Assembly (NCBI GenBank): GCA_003864495.1
Contig: ML133420.1
Coordinates: forward strand, 1,001,959-1,065,958
Direction: 5' to 3'
Length of the DNA: 64,000 nucleotides
Source of the DNA: Nemopilema nomurai
Lineage: Eukaryota > Cnidaria > Scyphozoa > Rhizostomeae > Rhizostomatidae
Position numbers and translations under genes: made by a program. The notes beneath the pieces were generated by a model. That model was given only the letters and a program-made list of their open reading frames with translations. It had not been told where the DNA came from and made no database searches. Shown piece after piece: positions 11,101 through 24,063 of the stretch. Position 1 is the first letter of the stretch, and each line of letters begins with the position of its first letter.

Positions 11101-14100
11101 GCGAAAGGTATAATAGAAAAGGTATAATTAAGCAACTTACGATGAAAGATGACATAATCACGAAAGGTATGATTAAGAAAGGTAGAGCTAAAAAAGGTGT
11201 AATTAAGAAAGGAATAATTAAGAACGAGATTACTAAGAAAAGTGTAACTAGAAAGGTATGACTATTAAAGGAATAACAAAAACATTTTCCATTTCATGTA
11301 AACTATCGACGAATTGGGTGATTGAGTATGGTTTGGGAACACGATTAAGGCGATGGTTCTTAAAACTTTTTTCCAGACTGTTCAAAAACTCTTTTGATAT
11401 CGTAAAAGAAACTAACTGAACTGATACATCACGCAAACTGATATTTTTTTCATCTGCTCGGGATGAAGTAAAACGAACAAAAAACAGAATAAAATATTTC
11501 AATGTAATGACGCATCGCATGCTTTAGATATAAAAATTTTCATAAATGTAATTTCTTTTGGACAAACTAGACGATACGAGCTTATGAGGAGTACCTTGTC
11601 GACGTTGCAAAGCTTCTTGGTGCTAGCAGCGATGTCAAGCAACAAGCGAATGAAACGATTCAGTTTGAAAAGGAACTCGCTCAGGTAGATGGTTATTGAG
11701 TTATCACTTTCAAAATGTTGATCAATAAAGTTTTGCAGGGTCGATTCAAAGAGAACATTTATCACTCACCGTGAAATCCCTATTGTGAGTCGTAGCTTTC
11801 AAGCTCCTCATCTAGTCAATGAAATTCGTCGGTTCTACTGTCTTCCTTCTTTTCTTGGAAAATGCCTAGCAAGAAATGCCACTTGACATCATATGACTGA
11901 ACTTTGCACGTAAACTATAGGTAGTTGTACGTTTCTAAAGCAAACTCCTCAAATTAAAAATAAAACAGCTTCTATGAGGTAATAATAATTTCTTCATTTC
12001 TGGATTTACATGCAGAAAGCTATTGTTAGTCAAAGCTGTCTTTTTCTGCATAGAATGGAAAATTGTCAATCACTATTCTGCTTTTAGTAAACGTTCTATA
12101 TGACTTCCTTTAGCTACTTCTGAATGAGGCTAATCGTAAAAATTAGCATCTTTGTCTTTCGCTAACAGATCAGCGTGCGAGATGATGACAAAACTGACAC
12201 CTGGTTCCACAGCATGACAGTGGCACAGCTGGCAAAAGAAGTTCCTGACGTAAGTAAAATGCATTACTCTTGCCAACTTTTCCTGTTTTAGGAGCTTTGC
12301 TAACTATATTTTAGAAAAAGGAAAAGTAGAAATGTAATTTAATAATTAATAGTTTTTAGATATTTTGTCACTATTTGTGATGACGAATTATGGCTGATAT
12401 TTGTACTAATATTTTAATATTTAACATTTCCAATATTTTGTCGTAGTTTCCCTGGGTGGCATATATCAACCAAGTATTCGATAACCGAACTCAAATACAT
12501 CCAGATGAAAAAATTATCGTTCCAACACTCAAGTACTTGAAAGCTATGATGGGCATTGTGAAAAGGACACCAAAAAGGTAAGAACATTTTGTCATCCTAT
12601 CATTATAGAGTTTTTATGGGATTCTTGAAAAAAAACCCAAGGATCTCTTTGGACATGAAACATTCTTGTCAAAAAGCAAAGAGCCCGCACACACCATTGC
12701 TCAAATACAAAGGCTTCAAGATCCTTTGCAAGCCTATTTCACAAAAAGCAGCAAATTCTCGAAAAATTATGAAGGCATTTTTTGAAGCCAACCTGTTAGT
12801 TGAGTAAGATATAAGTCACATTCCAATGATCTTTTTTAGAGTGCTTGCCAATTACATTGTGTGGAGTATCATTCAAGATGAAGTTCCCTATCTCTCCAAA
12901 AAGTTCTTGAAAGCCCGAATGCATTACAAAGAGAAGATACTGGGGTCGAAGGGCCTACGTAAGCGATGGAAGACCTGTGTATCGTACACAAATGAGTACC
13001 TGGGAGAAATTCTAGGAGCACTCTATATCAAACAGCGTCCGAACAAAAAATACAAATATGTGGTATGTATCATAAAGGACATTGAAAAACGTCTGGTGAA
13101 TCTCAGACAAGCAGATAAATCGTTAACATGAATCTTATAAGTTTTTGAGAAAAACTTGGCTATATAGTTTTGATTGATTCAAATGAAAGAACCTGCTGAT
13201 ATTTAAAAATCATTATAAGAAGGAAGTGAGTCATTATGTTGTTTTTATTTAGGCGGAAGACATGATCAAGAAAATTAGATCTGCCTTTAAAGACAACGTA
13301 AAAACTTTGGACTGGATGGATGACAAGACAAAGCAGGCTGTGGAAGAAAAGGCATCTAAAAATTATTTTTACTTCGCTCAAATAGGCCTACCAATATACT
13401 GAGATCAAATACATTTTTGTCAATTGCTTGAACACAGCTACATAATTGAAATGCAGAAAATAGGATATTACTAACAGTTTACAGAATTTTCTATGAAGCA
13501 CCCATGATTGATACTTTGCCAAAATCAACTGTCATCGCATCATTTAAAACTACCTCTATTGAAACAATTGGATCCAAAACATCAGGCAAAGGAGAGACTG
13601 AAATTTTTTTAACTCACCACTGTCAAGTGGCAAATTCAGACTGCCTCAGATGCGTGTCATGTTCAATGTAGTTGGAAACATTGGACATTATTAATTATCT
13701 CAAGGCAACTGTTTATCCTAATGACTCCCAGGCACTGTTAATTGTTTGAGATGACTGTGAAAGTTCACCGCATATGCTTTCAACGAATCTATTCCTTACA
13801 GGCTGATGCTATGAGAGACCAAGTTGGCTATCCAAAATACATCAATAACCAAACAAGATTCGAGAAGAAGTACCACAAAGTAATTGACTTACTATTGTTC
13901 CTTGCCCTCCACTTTTGCTTTCAAAATGCTGAAATGAATAAAAAGGGCGTTTTTAAATCTTCCTTGATTTGTAAAGCTACTTACAGCACCAATATGTCTT
14001 AAGCAATTCAGGTTAATTTTTCTTAGCTAAAAACTATTCAAAAGCAGACCAATACAGTTGCTCTTATTTCCAGAACATGTCTGCTTTTATCTCCAGAACA

Positions 14101-17100
14101 TGTTGTTTTGAAAATATCCAGTGAAGTTTTAAATTGCAAAAGACAATAAAGCCTTTGAAATTTTTTTGAGGGCTCGAGCAACCGAAGAATGCTTCTCGAA
14201 ACATTTTGTTGGATGGTATCGAATTGGTAATGGTAATAGAATCTTTGAAATAGCAATAATAATTGCATGCTCCTTCTTTCATAGCTGAAAATTGTGTCCG
14301 ACGACCTTTTTGAAAACAGAATGCAGATGATAAAATTTGCGCACAATAGGATGTTGAATAAACTGCGGAAGAAAGTTGACAAGGACGAGTAAGTTTAACT
14401 TTTTACGGTGATTCTACGTTTTTATTGGTGCATCTAATATGCATCGCTGCGTCATTCAAAGCTTTCCTCGTCAGAAATAAGCTTAGAGCCCTTGATCGTG
14501 CGTTGTAGCTAAGTGTGAAATTGCCAGGGAACGAAATTTCTAACTTTGTTTACGGTTGAAAGTGCAAAAACGTTTAAATAATTATCTTCCTCAATTAACA
14601 ATCAAATACAATTAACTCCAGTTTACTTAGTTAATGGTTCCGAGACGCATATTGAAAGTAGAAGTCAACGCGTCCTGTCTGCGGAAAAAAGACGTTTTAG
14701 TTCTTATGAAAAAAGATAAAAGCGTACGTAATTTCATTGTAGCAAAATGTATGGGCAATCCTACTCTTACATACCGATTTTCCCCCTTAACTATAACCTA
14801 ATTGAATATACTTTTAAAACTGTCTCCTAAAATCTATCAATGTAATTATTCGTGCAAGAGCCAAAATGAAAAAAGGACGACTCGATAAAATAACATTACA
14901 ACATTTTAAAACGCTTCCAGTGCATTCTATAACCGCTAGCTACGAGGAAAAGGGGTTGATGACTGTGGTTAATGCTATGATATTCAGTAATATGTTTATT
15001 CTCCTATAGATGGCCAATGGATCCTCAAACTGTTAATGCCATGTACAGCTTCAATGAAAACGGAATGAGTAAGTGAGATTTTTGTTAAACTAGAAGATAA
15101 ATATAAAATATCTAACACACATGCATAGCGAACATATTTGCATAGATATATATGCATTAAATAGCTGACATACTTTTTTCTATCAAAGTTTGACGCTCAA
15201 AGGATTTTGCTTCAACGTAGACGTAAGACAAACATATTTTCAAAGCCTTTCTGCTATTGATACTGCGCATTGATGCATGGTGTAAAACATATTTGTTAGT
15301 ACCAACTATGTTAAGAATAGCTATCTTATCAGCTAGGAATGGGAAACATTGTAACTTGAAATTGGAGATCCTTCATTCATTGAAAAAATGTTGCGATTGT
15401 TTTTTGTCTCACTTTGACGAGATACAAAACCTACTGTTTCACCTGGTACAGGTAGTGACAAAATTAAATATGTTCACTCAATGATTTTAGTTATTCCATC
15501 TGGAATCTTGCAACCACCATTCTACCACGGAGAGGAGATTTCGATGTGAGTTTCTTCTGCAATTTTCGATTATTTTATATGGAGCTGTTGATTAAACGTT
15601 TAAGAAGGACAAATAGGCAGAAATTGCAATTTAAAGAAGGCGTATGGGACTGGTATTTCATTCGCCATTTCTACTTCGCTCAATGGTCTGCATTTCAATG
15701 GCCTTTTAAGTCAAAAGTATCGGTATTATCTTATTTTCTTATTCTGCTTTCAACAGTGCTGTTTAAATAAGACTCATTATGAATGCACCCAGGCTTGTTG
15801 AAGAGCTTTTAAATTAATTCCAACTACTCTTTACAATTTTATTAAAAGGATTTAGGAAACATCTTTATATGGGAGCACTGTAGCAGTTTTGAGACGCTTC
15901 GAGAACAAGCTAATACCTGATAGTGGATCAAAATTTTCGTTAGAAGAAGTTCTGATTTGTGAACAAATAATACTTTCTAAAATAGTAATTACATCATTAT
16001 TCTGTGATTACATGATTATTCTGTGATTACGTGATTACACAACATACAAATGGCTGCTTAGGATTTTCCAATGAATCAGGTTACTAGCAAACACGATAAC
16101 TGGAATTGGGATTCGTTAACAGGGCAATGACATATGGTGCTATTGGATCGATTCTGGGCCACGAACTGAGTCATGGCTTCGACAACACAGGTAAAATGCT
16201 TAAAAAACAACATTCTCTTTTCCACAATACACAAGCACTAATCTTTTGGTCTATCCAGTACATAAATGAGAATAATGTAGGGACTTTCAGTCAATTATAC
16301 GTGAATCAAAACTAATTAATTTTAATTGCTCTAACTGGCTTTGTGCTGAATTTGCTAACCTGAAACTGGTCGCTTTTAGGACGTAAATTCAACAAGCACG
16401 GTGAACTAAGGAAGCAGTGGTGGACATCGAAGTCACTGAAAAACTTCAAAACTCGCTCAAAGTGCATGCAGAAGCAGTACTCAAAGTACAAAGTTAGAGG
16501 AAAGTACCCGGTAGGTTGATGCCCAATAGTCGTCATTTTCTTGAACAATTTGCTCATAGGCTAGTGTAATGCAACACTGAAAAGGCAACAAGGAAGCTAG
16601 CGGGTGGAACATGCCAATAATTTGTGTGACTAAAGGCATTTTCAATTTTACACTGTCTTATTTTTTTAATAAATGTCTCCAAACTTCTCTTTATCTATCA
16701 GAAGTATACACATTTGACAAACGATGCAAACTTTTGTCCAAAATTTTCAGGTAAACGGTAAACTCACATTAGGAGAAAATATTGCTGATAACGGAGGATT
16801 CAAGACCTCGCTTAGGGTAAGATACATTTGGCCTCGTAATTAAGTTAAACAAATTACTTCCTATTATCTTAGCGATTTTGACTCCTTTGTTATTCAGATC
16901 GAAGCTTTTAGCGATGACTCATATGTTATATCAATATATACTTTTAAATGAACTGAACTTAAATCCTGCCCTTGTGGCGCACAAGAAAACTAACAAAGCT
17001 AGTTCCGCAATCAGGTGAAGATTCTTCGAATACTAGAGAATGGTTACAATTTTTGTCATAAAATGTAAATCGAAGTTTGCTAGGGAGAAAAGGAGTTCAT

Positions 17101-18737
17101 AATTTTAAGCGGCTTTCAAAAGTTTTACATATACCAAGCACTAATCAGCTTATTTCGACACAAAAAATGAATAATTAAGCCATATAACTATACCTTTCGT
17201 GAAAGACTCCTTTTCCTATTACGTCATTGCTATCAACTTAATGAAGTAACCTGCATTAACAGGTCCGCCACCAGAGTGAGTTAAAAAAGTTTCAACCTTC
17301 TAAAGAACATCTTAACGTCAAGAAAAGTTTATCATTACCTGGATCGGGATTTTTCATTCTTATGAATGCCTACATAATCATCTTCTCTCTTAAACTAGCA
17401 GCAGAGCATTGATATATATATATATACTTTTTCTTAGGCTTATCATAACTGGCTGCGAGAGAGCCGCCAGGACTTCATCCTTCCAGACCTTGGCTTCAGC
17501 AACGACCAGCTTTTCTATATTTCATTTGCACAGGTTTGCTACCATTTCTCATAAAAACTTCGATTTTGAGAACTTAAAAGATTTATCATAACTACACACT
17601 TTTTTACAAGAATAACTTATTTTTGTCAAACCTAAATATTCTTAAAAATGTTCGATTTTGAGCATAAGATTATTCTGAAATTATTCTTGCCCAACACAAG
17701 GTTAAAATTCGATGTAAGATCAAAAAAGTATTAAATCTTTTTTTAAGTGTTGCTTAATCATATATCACCAACAGAGCAGCTGAGTGTATTATAAAATATC
17801 TACATAAATATATATCATCAAAGTGACAGTTGTTTTGCTTTTGGAAAAAACTCAGATTAAGGAGAAATGTTAGTCTTGATGCAGGTTATGCCTGGCTTCA
17901 TTCTAAAATTATTCTTTAATTTTAGCAATTTTGAGCCTCAGAATTCTTATAGATTTTATTCTTATAAAAAAGTCTGCACTCTAGGTTAAATGCTTTATGG
18001 ACTATACTAAAATGGTAGTCTTTACTTTTGCAAATTCAATCTAAATTTTCTTTTGTAAAAGTTAATTAAATACCCAGACATTGAGGCGAGCTTATTTTTT
18101 ACATGTTTGCTTGCACTTAGGCTTACTGCAGCAACAGCAGGCCAGATGAGCAGTACTTAGCAACTCTAAATGATCGCCACACAGAAGAGGAATTCAGGTG
18201 AGAACTTGTTTCCTTTGCCTGCTACTGAAAATCTATATGAAACAATTTACGACCATAATTAGTTCATTTCACTCAGCCATGCATGATTCAAGTGCACCAA
18301 ACAAAATGTGGACAAAAATGTTGCTCAGCATTGTTGAAACCTGTGTATGCAAAAGTTTATGACCATTCATCCTTTCCCATTGAATGAAATTGTTCTAAAA
18401 CTGACAATCAACATTTAAGATACTAAAGAAGAATTACTAACCCAATCACATCTTTTTTGAGGAAAAGGATTCTAAGCAAAATAAAAGACACACATTCACA
18501 TTTGACTAGCACCAGGCTGCTAACACCTTGCTTTGAAATGACAATCCAATGATAATCATCCCATTAAATAGACTTACTTATATCATATTTTGCAGAGTTA
18601 TTGGAACCTTGTCTAACTCAAGAGAATTTTCAAAAGCATTCAAATGTAAAGCAGGGTCCCCAATGAACCCAAAAACAAAATGCTTTATCTGGGTAAGTGA
18701 CAAGACAGACATCGAAAAAAGAGACAGTATTCAGTAA
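8165..18737 (+). CDS. Neprilysin/ECE-like M13 zinc metallopeptidase, 17 exons
   Basis: Type II membrane ectopeptidase expected to cleave small extracellular peptides. Exons: 8165-8917, 10934-10987, 11571-11684, 12169-12249, 12447-12577, 12840-13062, 13253-13351, 13802-13879, 14285-14388, 15010-15068, 15491-15545, 16123-16190, 16380-16510, 16751-16816, 17438-17533, 18121-18197, 18596-18737; total 2331 bp, 776 residues, frame continuous. The start is in a good context (GCCATGG). A basic cytoplasmic tail (KKPRRRR) precedes a membrane anchor at about 28-51. Family marks: [14 protein letters not shown] in exon 1, substrate-binding VNAMY (NAFY-like), GILQPPFY, zinc site HELSH (597-601), third zinc ligand in GENIADN (E659), and the CFIW terminus (W762). 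All introns are GT-AG except 13352-13801, which reads GC-AG. After W762 the frame runs 14 more codons, although TGG is followed at once by GTAAGT. Neprilysin versus ECE subtype is not resolved. Confidence 0.95.
11090..11276. repeat. Degenerate AATTAAGAAAGGTAT minisatellite
   Basis: About a dozen imperfect units of 12-16 bp built on (A)ATTAAGAAAGGTAT, for example ATAATAGAAAAGGTAT, TGATTAAGAAAGGT and TAATTAAGAAAGGAA. It lies in the second intron of the neprilysin-like gene and is strongly purine-biased on the plus strand. Confidence 0.8.
17626..17985. repeat. Dispersed AT-rich repeat (related copy at 63405-63490)
   Basis: Two segments in the intron after neprilysin exon 15, about 17626-17690 and 17930-17985, resemble each other and the segment at 63405-63490. 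Shared phrases are ATATTCTTAAAAATnTTC and AATTCTTATAGAnTTTATTCT. Three related copies at two distant sites suggest a small interspersed repeat. I could not define its ends. Confidence 0.45.
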
Positions 18738-20982
18738 AGTCATTAACTCACTATTTTGCTCTTACATTCTCTTTTGAACTTAATCCTAGAATAATGATCT
18801 GTTGTGATTATACTCTTATGAATTTAGTAATTGACAAAGTATGACATTGTATGATAATTTGTCTCCCCAAAAGTAAATAGAGTTTGTCATGAAATTCTAA
18901 AACAATTCTTCTTCCAAAAAGGATTCCCTGGAATGAGTATGAGGCAGCGGAGGAAAGACGTCAAATGATTGTCTTGCACACTGTCTTGCTTCATCAACTT
19001 TCATTCTGTGGTTTTCCATTGAGGAAACTCTCAAAATTAGCCAAATTATAGAAATAGCTCTTACAGGGAAGCAAAACATTTCTATATTCACTTGCAGTTA
19101 AAGGTTGCTATTGAGTTATATTTGAATAACAGATGTCAGTTGGGTTTACCGTTGAACATAGTCTATGAAATGACAGACTCTAATTGTAAAAATGACTGTA
19201 TGGAAATTTGGATATTTTGATCTTGGTAAGTTAATCTTCGATAGTATAGATAAATTATTATTCTCAAGGAATGAATATTGACTGCATTTAAAACATAAAA
19301 AATGATTCATGATGGTGTCCATATTCTATGTGTTACCCTCTCCGGATAATCAACGTTATAAAAAATCATAAAAAGTCACTGCCTGCTTTGAGAACAAAAA
19401 TTAGATTGGCTGTTTTAAAATTGACTCAAAACAATATCAAAGTTTGATTTTTTTGCTTGAATCACTTTGAATAGTATAGTAGACAAAAAACTGAAAACAG
19501 TTAATTAATCCTGGTTCTGACTTTTGAAAGTAGCAGCCACAAAGTTTCTAGAAAAGATTATCACTGATTTTGTAAACAGGCTTTTTGGTGGAAAGCGAAG
19601 AGGCTTCTAAGCACACCTAGTAAACCCTTATCAAATGTGGACGGCACCGCTTCATCAAAATATGATCAAAAATGGTCAAAAGTGTCATTGCTGGCACTGA
19701 AAATTAGAAACAAAGGCAATCCAATGTCTGTTTCGACTCTAAGGCGGGGTAAGCAGACTACAATACCATCATCCAATTCCTCGACAAGTGGTGCAAAATG
19801 GATCAAAGTTTAAATGAATAAAAACAGCACGTACGAACCTTGTAGTTTTAAAATGCATTCTTCAATACGGCAGCACGAGCATCAAAACAAGGATTCTGTG
19901 TCTATTTAAAGCCAAAATGTACTTCCATTGAAGCAATCCTCTTACCAAATGAGCGAGGATGCGTTAAATAAGCAATATATTAATTCAGTGACAAATATAA
20001 CTTATTTGAAATTTCATTATCATAAAAAGGGTTTTCGCGCGCTTTTCCAAAGATTGAATTGAATCGTAAGCACAGGAGAAGGCATTGTCATGACGTATTT
20101 CTCGCAAAGAATGAGAATGGCTGGTAAAATTAAATGTTTTTGCAAAGTTCACGACCTCCAAAGACGGTGGGAGGGGGTTGGTTTATTTTGGGGGTAAGAT
20201 CAATGCCAAGGTGGTTTTGGCTTTTATACAAGAATTGATTCATGGCGTTACACCCACTTCCATAGGGGTCGCCTAAGAAGGTTGTGCGAGGGGAGCAATT
20301 CATATTCACGGAAATCTAGAGAAACAAGCTATCAAATCATGGGGCAGGGACGCCGGAGAGGGGGGGTGCAGGGGGCGAGCGCCTCTCCTGCCTTTTGAAA
20401 GGAGGGGCAAGGGGCAAACGTGCCTTTTATGAAAATGCCTTCTGTCATAAAGGAACGCGAATCTCTCTATCCTTAACAGGGATTGTACAAAGCATGGTAT
20501 CGAGAGCGAATTTTTACGGCAGTAAAAATTAATCAGAACGAAGTAAAAAGTCACAGAAATTCCACTCCAAACACTTTCGTTCTATTAGCCAACTGTCAAT
20601 GTGAAAGATGCCCTCTAAACTTTCTTCTACGACTTTGGTCTTGATTGCGCGGCGTCCATGTCATGAGCACTGAACAGCTGAGCCTAATAGGTCACTGGTA
20701 AACTTTACTTTATCAAAATCACTAACAAACTTGCCAAATTGGTAGCACCCTTATAGCACGCCCCCTTTTAGGTATTAAACTCGTATTATGCTACCGTTCA
20801 GAGCGCAGGATTCAATATTAACCTAAATCTTGAAAAGTCAAAGGAAAAGTCAAAGCATAAATGAACGTTCTACAATTTTATGTCATCTTATTGTTTTATT
20901 TTCAGATATCATGCTAGCTAGCATAATTGATTCCAATTTTGAAAACTTCCACTTTTTAAGTACCTTCAGTTACTCTTTTTTG
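18738..20982. other. Intergenic region between convergent genes
   Basis: Lies between the 3' ends of the neprilysin-like (+) and DRC10 (-) genes. No credible coding exon seen. A GC-rich patch at about 20341-20430 has G runs at 20341-20344, 20347-20349, 20360-20366 and 20371-20375 in otherwise AT-rich DNA; it may be a transposon fragment. An AATAAA at 19817-19822 is the clearest plus-strand poly(A) hexamer noticed, about 1.1 kb past the neprilysin stop. If neprilysin has one more exon (see findings) it would lie here. Confidence 0.6.
20895..20900 (-). terminator. Poly(A) signal of the DRC10 gene
   Basis: AATAAA on the minus strand, about 85 bp beyond the stop codon of the DRC10 model, a normal place for a short 3' UTR. 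Confidence 0.6.
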
Positions 20983-23900
20983 TCACTTTTTCGACTTCTT
21001 TTTCTTGTCCTTCCCTTTTTTTCCTCCATTTGTATATCTTCCTCTGAGCAATCTTCTAATCAAGTAGCCTCTCCAAAACGCTTGTATTCTCAACGCCGCT
21101 CCAACTTTTATCCTCAGTTCTTGCATTAGTTTCCTTGTTTCTTCTTCCTTTATTCGTCGCTCCTCCACAATTCTATCGTATTGTATCTCCAGCTTCGCGA
21201 ACTGCTCCTCTAATATCTTCAAATCTGATTTATTCAAAGCTTGGAGCTCCAGCAGCTCATCAATTTCTTCCTAATTTGAAATAGGTTTCTTAGAAAAATT
21301 TAGCAAGACTATCATTTTTTACTTCATCAAATTCTTTGTACATAGGTCATCAAAAATTCTTTTCCGTTTCAGTATTGATTCTCAGCTGCAAAGCGTATCT
21401 CACTTTATTCTTTTTATCTACTTATTTTTAACATCAACATCAGTATTGAAAGTGCCAATTAAGGCTTGAGGGGTAAAAACAATAAAAATGAAAATTCTGG
21501 TTAAAGACTGAAATCAAAATTGTCGATAATTTGTATGACAATTTTTATGACAATGCAGATACTGCATTTTCAATTAAATTTTCGACCCGTAAAATTAATA
21601 CCACTGACGTAATGCCCTCACCTGCTAAGTTAACATTTTGATCATAAAGAACAAATAAACTCTAGTTCAAAGGCTTTTAACGATAAAAATTCTCATTTCT
21701 TTACTCACTTGTCGCCATTCAAGATCCTGGTCGTATTTTGATATCCAATTGTGCAACTCAGTGCGAAGTTTATACGTTTTCTATAACAAAAAAATATTTA
21801 GCTGGCAACAGCAATTTTGCTTCAAGTTGTGAAGGCATTAATGATTTATTGGCATTAATGATTTCTAGAAATTGCTTTTACTCTAGTTTGGCATTTGCTA
21901 ATTGACCCAAGGTCATCAAGATTAAGCTTGGGCTAAAGTCGTACTAAATTAATGATTACATATCTACTTTGCTTCATATGGATAATTACATATCATCTTA
22001 CTTTTCGCAGGTATGTTTCTTCCTTATAATGTTCAGATTTACTTTTCCTTATGTTGTTTTGAAGAGAGTGAAGCTCTTCTAATAAACAAAATGCATTTTT
22101 ATCGTGAACTTTGCCCTCCGATGAGATCTGCTTCACAGCATCAGAAGATATTTTGTCGTGCTCATTCTTTGCCTCTTGTCTGGCTGTTTCAAGGTCCAGT
22201 AAAAGTCCTTTTACCTTAAGATCTAGAGCAGATACCTGGAACAATGCATAGAAATAGCAGAGATACAAGACTTTGGAATTTATGGAGTACTTTATCGATA
22301 GAAAAGGGTGGTTCAAATAAAAGGACAGTTGTAGGTAAAATGTAAATAAAAGACTGGGCAAAATGTAAACAAACCAAATATTGAAAACAAATTAAATTCA
22401 CAACTTTGAATGTCATAACTTTAAATACGTTGAACATCTTTCTGATAGCATGCAGCATAGTAGGGGCAGCATAAGACTTAATGGCATCAATAAGGTTGGT
22501 CGATAAATACCGAGGATCACATAGGAAACGTTATGTCTGTAGATTCTGATCGGCATTCAGGTAATAATGATATCTTAAGGTAATAAATTTGAGTGACAAC
22601 AAGAGAAACACATTAGTACTGAATAGATTTACTGTGGCGATTTTCTCTTCGTTGTTCTCTTGGAGTCGCTTCTCCAGATTAATGATCAAGTCGTGAGATC
22701 GTCTAGATCTGCAAAGAACGGTATTCAGGTAATCTAGCTTCCTGTTTTCCTCTTTCGGACAGGTGAGAAGACGTTCCCTGGCTATCTTCCAGAAGTCATC
22801 AAGAGCTGCCACGAAGGCCTGAGCACCCGCTGATGCAACTCCTTGAAAACGAAGCTTTCAAAGAGTTAGATTGGTTTAAGTACATAAAGATGTCTAATAT
22901 CCATGCAATACAACTTCAAAGGATTATTGTTTAGCTTTGGTATTGCCCTAAAGTTTTTTAGTAATATTTCTTTTAATATTCTTCAGATTTAACATGCAAG
23001 AGTCAAAATAAAATGCTTGCAACAAACTTCCATAATTTTTAAAAAGTTTTGCATTGAGCTCAGAGCATTACTATTTTCATTGGCATATTATTTCAGATTC
23101 TAAAACTCAATGGTGAATAATGTACCTTAAATTATGACTGAAAATAGCGCACTTGTTAAATGCATGCTTATACCTTCGATTGAATGCCTTGTATCTTCTT
23201 TTAAAGCACCAATAACGTTTCTTAGCGATATTCTGAACTCGTCATCCATCCTCAAATTTTCACGTAGAGATTTAGAAACTTCAAAAAAGTTTTCTGAGGC
23301 AGATCTAGAAACACGTGCATGTTTTGATACTTCATTTTTTAGCGTCTGTGTGACTTGTATGCTCTAAAAAATGAAGCTAATGTTTAAAAATTTCATATAC
23401 CTTTGATATTACTCTACTATACTAATACAGTGACTTAAAAAAGGAATGAGCAATATACTTTATTTGATATGAAAAGCTAAAATAGACTTGTCAAGGATTG
23501 TCAACTCATGAATTCAACAAAAAAACATCTCCATAGCAGCGACACCAAATCTTTCATGAACTCCGTGAAACATAAATTCAGGTAAATATCCTAGCAAGGA
23601 TTACAAAGTTTGTGATAATGGGTAAATTTTTCCGTCTAGAAATTTTTAAAGTGACATTGACCAGGATTCCAAACGCAAGAAAAATGCAGATATTAATTTA
23701 TGTTCATGTATATGAATATGTATTAGCGAGATTATTCCCAACTGAAATGAAAGAAATACCTCAACTTTACTGCACAAAGCTGCTATGAAAGTAGCTAGCC
23801 TGACTTTTTCATTCATCATGGCAATGGCATACCCAACCCTTTTAGCTTGAATGTCTTCCAAATGCTTATGCTCTGGGTCCAAGTTCTTCAAAAGTTTTTT

Positions 23901-24056
23901 CATTCTAGCAGCATCGTCGTTTTCTAAACTACTTCCCTTCATGATTGTTTTCGGCAGCATTTCTCTGAATAATTTAACGCCCGCACTCCGAATGTATGGG
24001 GAGATGATTGCTCGATACTTGAACACTCTTTTATTTATACGACAATCTTGATTCAT
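20983..24056 (-). CDS. DRC10: Dynein regulatory complex subunit 10 (IQ domain protein D), 6 exons
   Basis: Structural subunit of the nexin-dynein regulatory complex of motile cilia and flagella. Exons (minus): 24056-23760, 23363-23174, 22841-22633, 22235-22002, 21780-21709, 21270-20983; 1290 bp, 429 residues, close to the roughly 450 of vertebrate IQCD. The N-terminal part has a DIQAKR...NEKVRLATFIAAL segment resembling the TIEAKR region of the family. The middle is largely charged helix/coiled coil, with ELHNWISKYDQDL matching the conserved ENWIQKYD region. The C-terminus has one IQ motif (RIQAFWRGYLIRR, about residues 395-407) and ends in a lysine-rich tail (GKKGKDKKKKSKK), a known family hallmark. 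All introns are GT-AG. The start is the first ATG of the first exon found; an additional upstream exon is not excluded. DRC9/IQCG is the nearest alternative, but the tail and spacing favour DRC10. Confidence 0.9.
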
Positions 24057-24063
24057 GACGTCA
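24056..24063. promoter_or_regulatory. CRE-like palindrome TGACGTCA at the DRC10 start
   Basis: A perfect TGACGTCA sits at the DRC10 initiation codon: its last base on the minus strand is the A of ATG. It is a consensus CREB/ATF site, but one 8-mer can occur by chance and this one would lie in transcribed sequence. I found no convincing RFX X-box nearby. Confidence 0.25.

Noticed and set aside
15257..15770. Extra neprilysin exons from plus-strand frames
   Set aside because: Only the 55-bp exon at 15491-15545 fits the family sequence ([11 protein letters not shown]) and phase; the rest is intron.
20341..20430. Canonical G-quadruplex or hAT end
   Set aside because: One loop is 10 nt, beyond the usual limit, and I could not find matching inverted ends or a target duplication.
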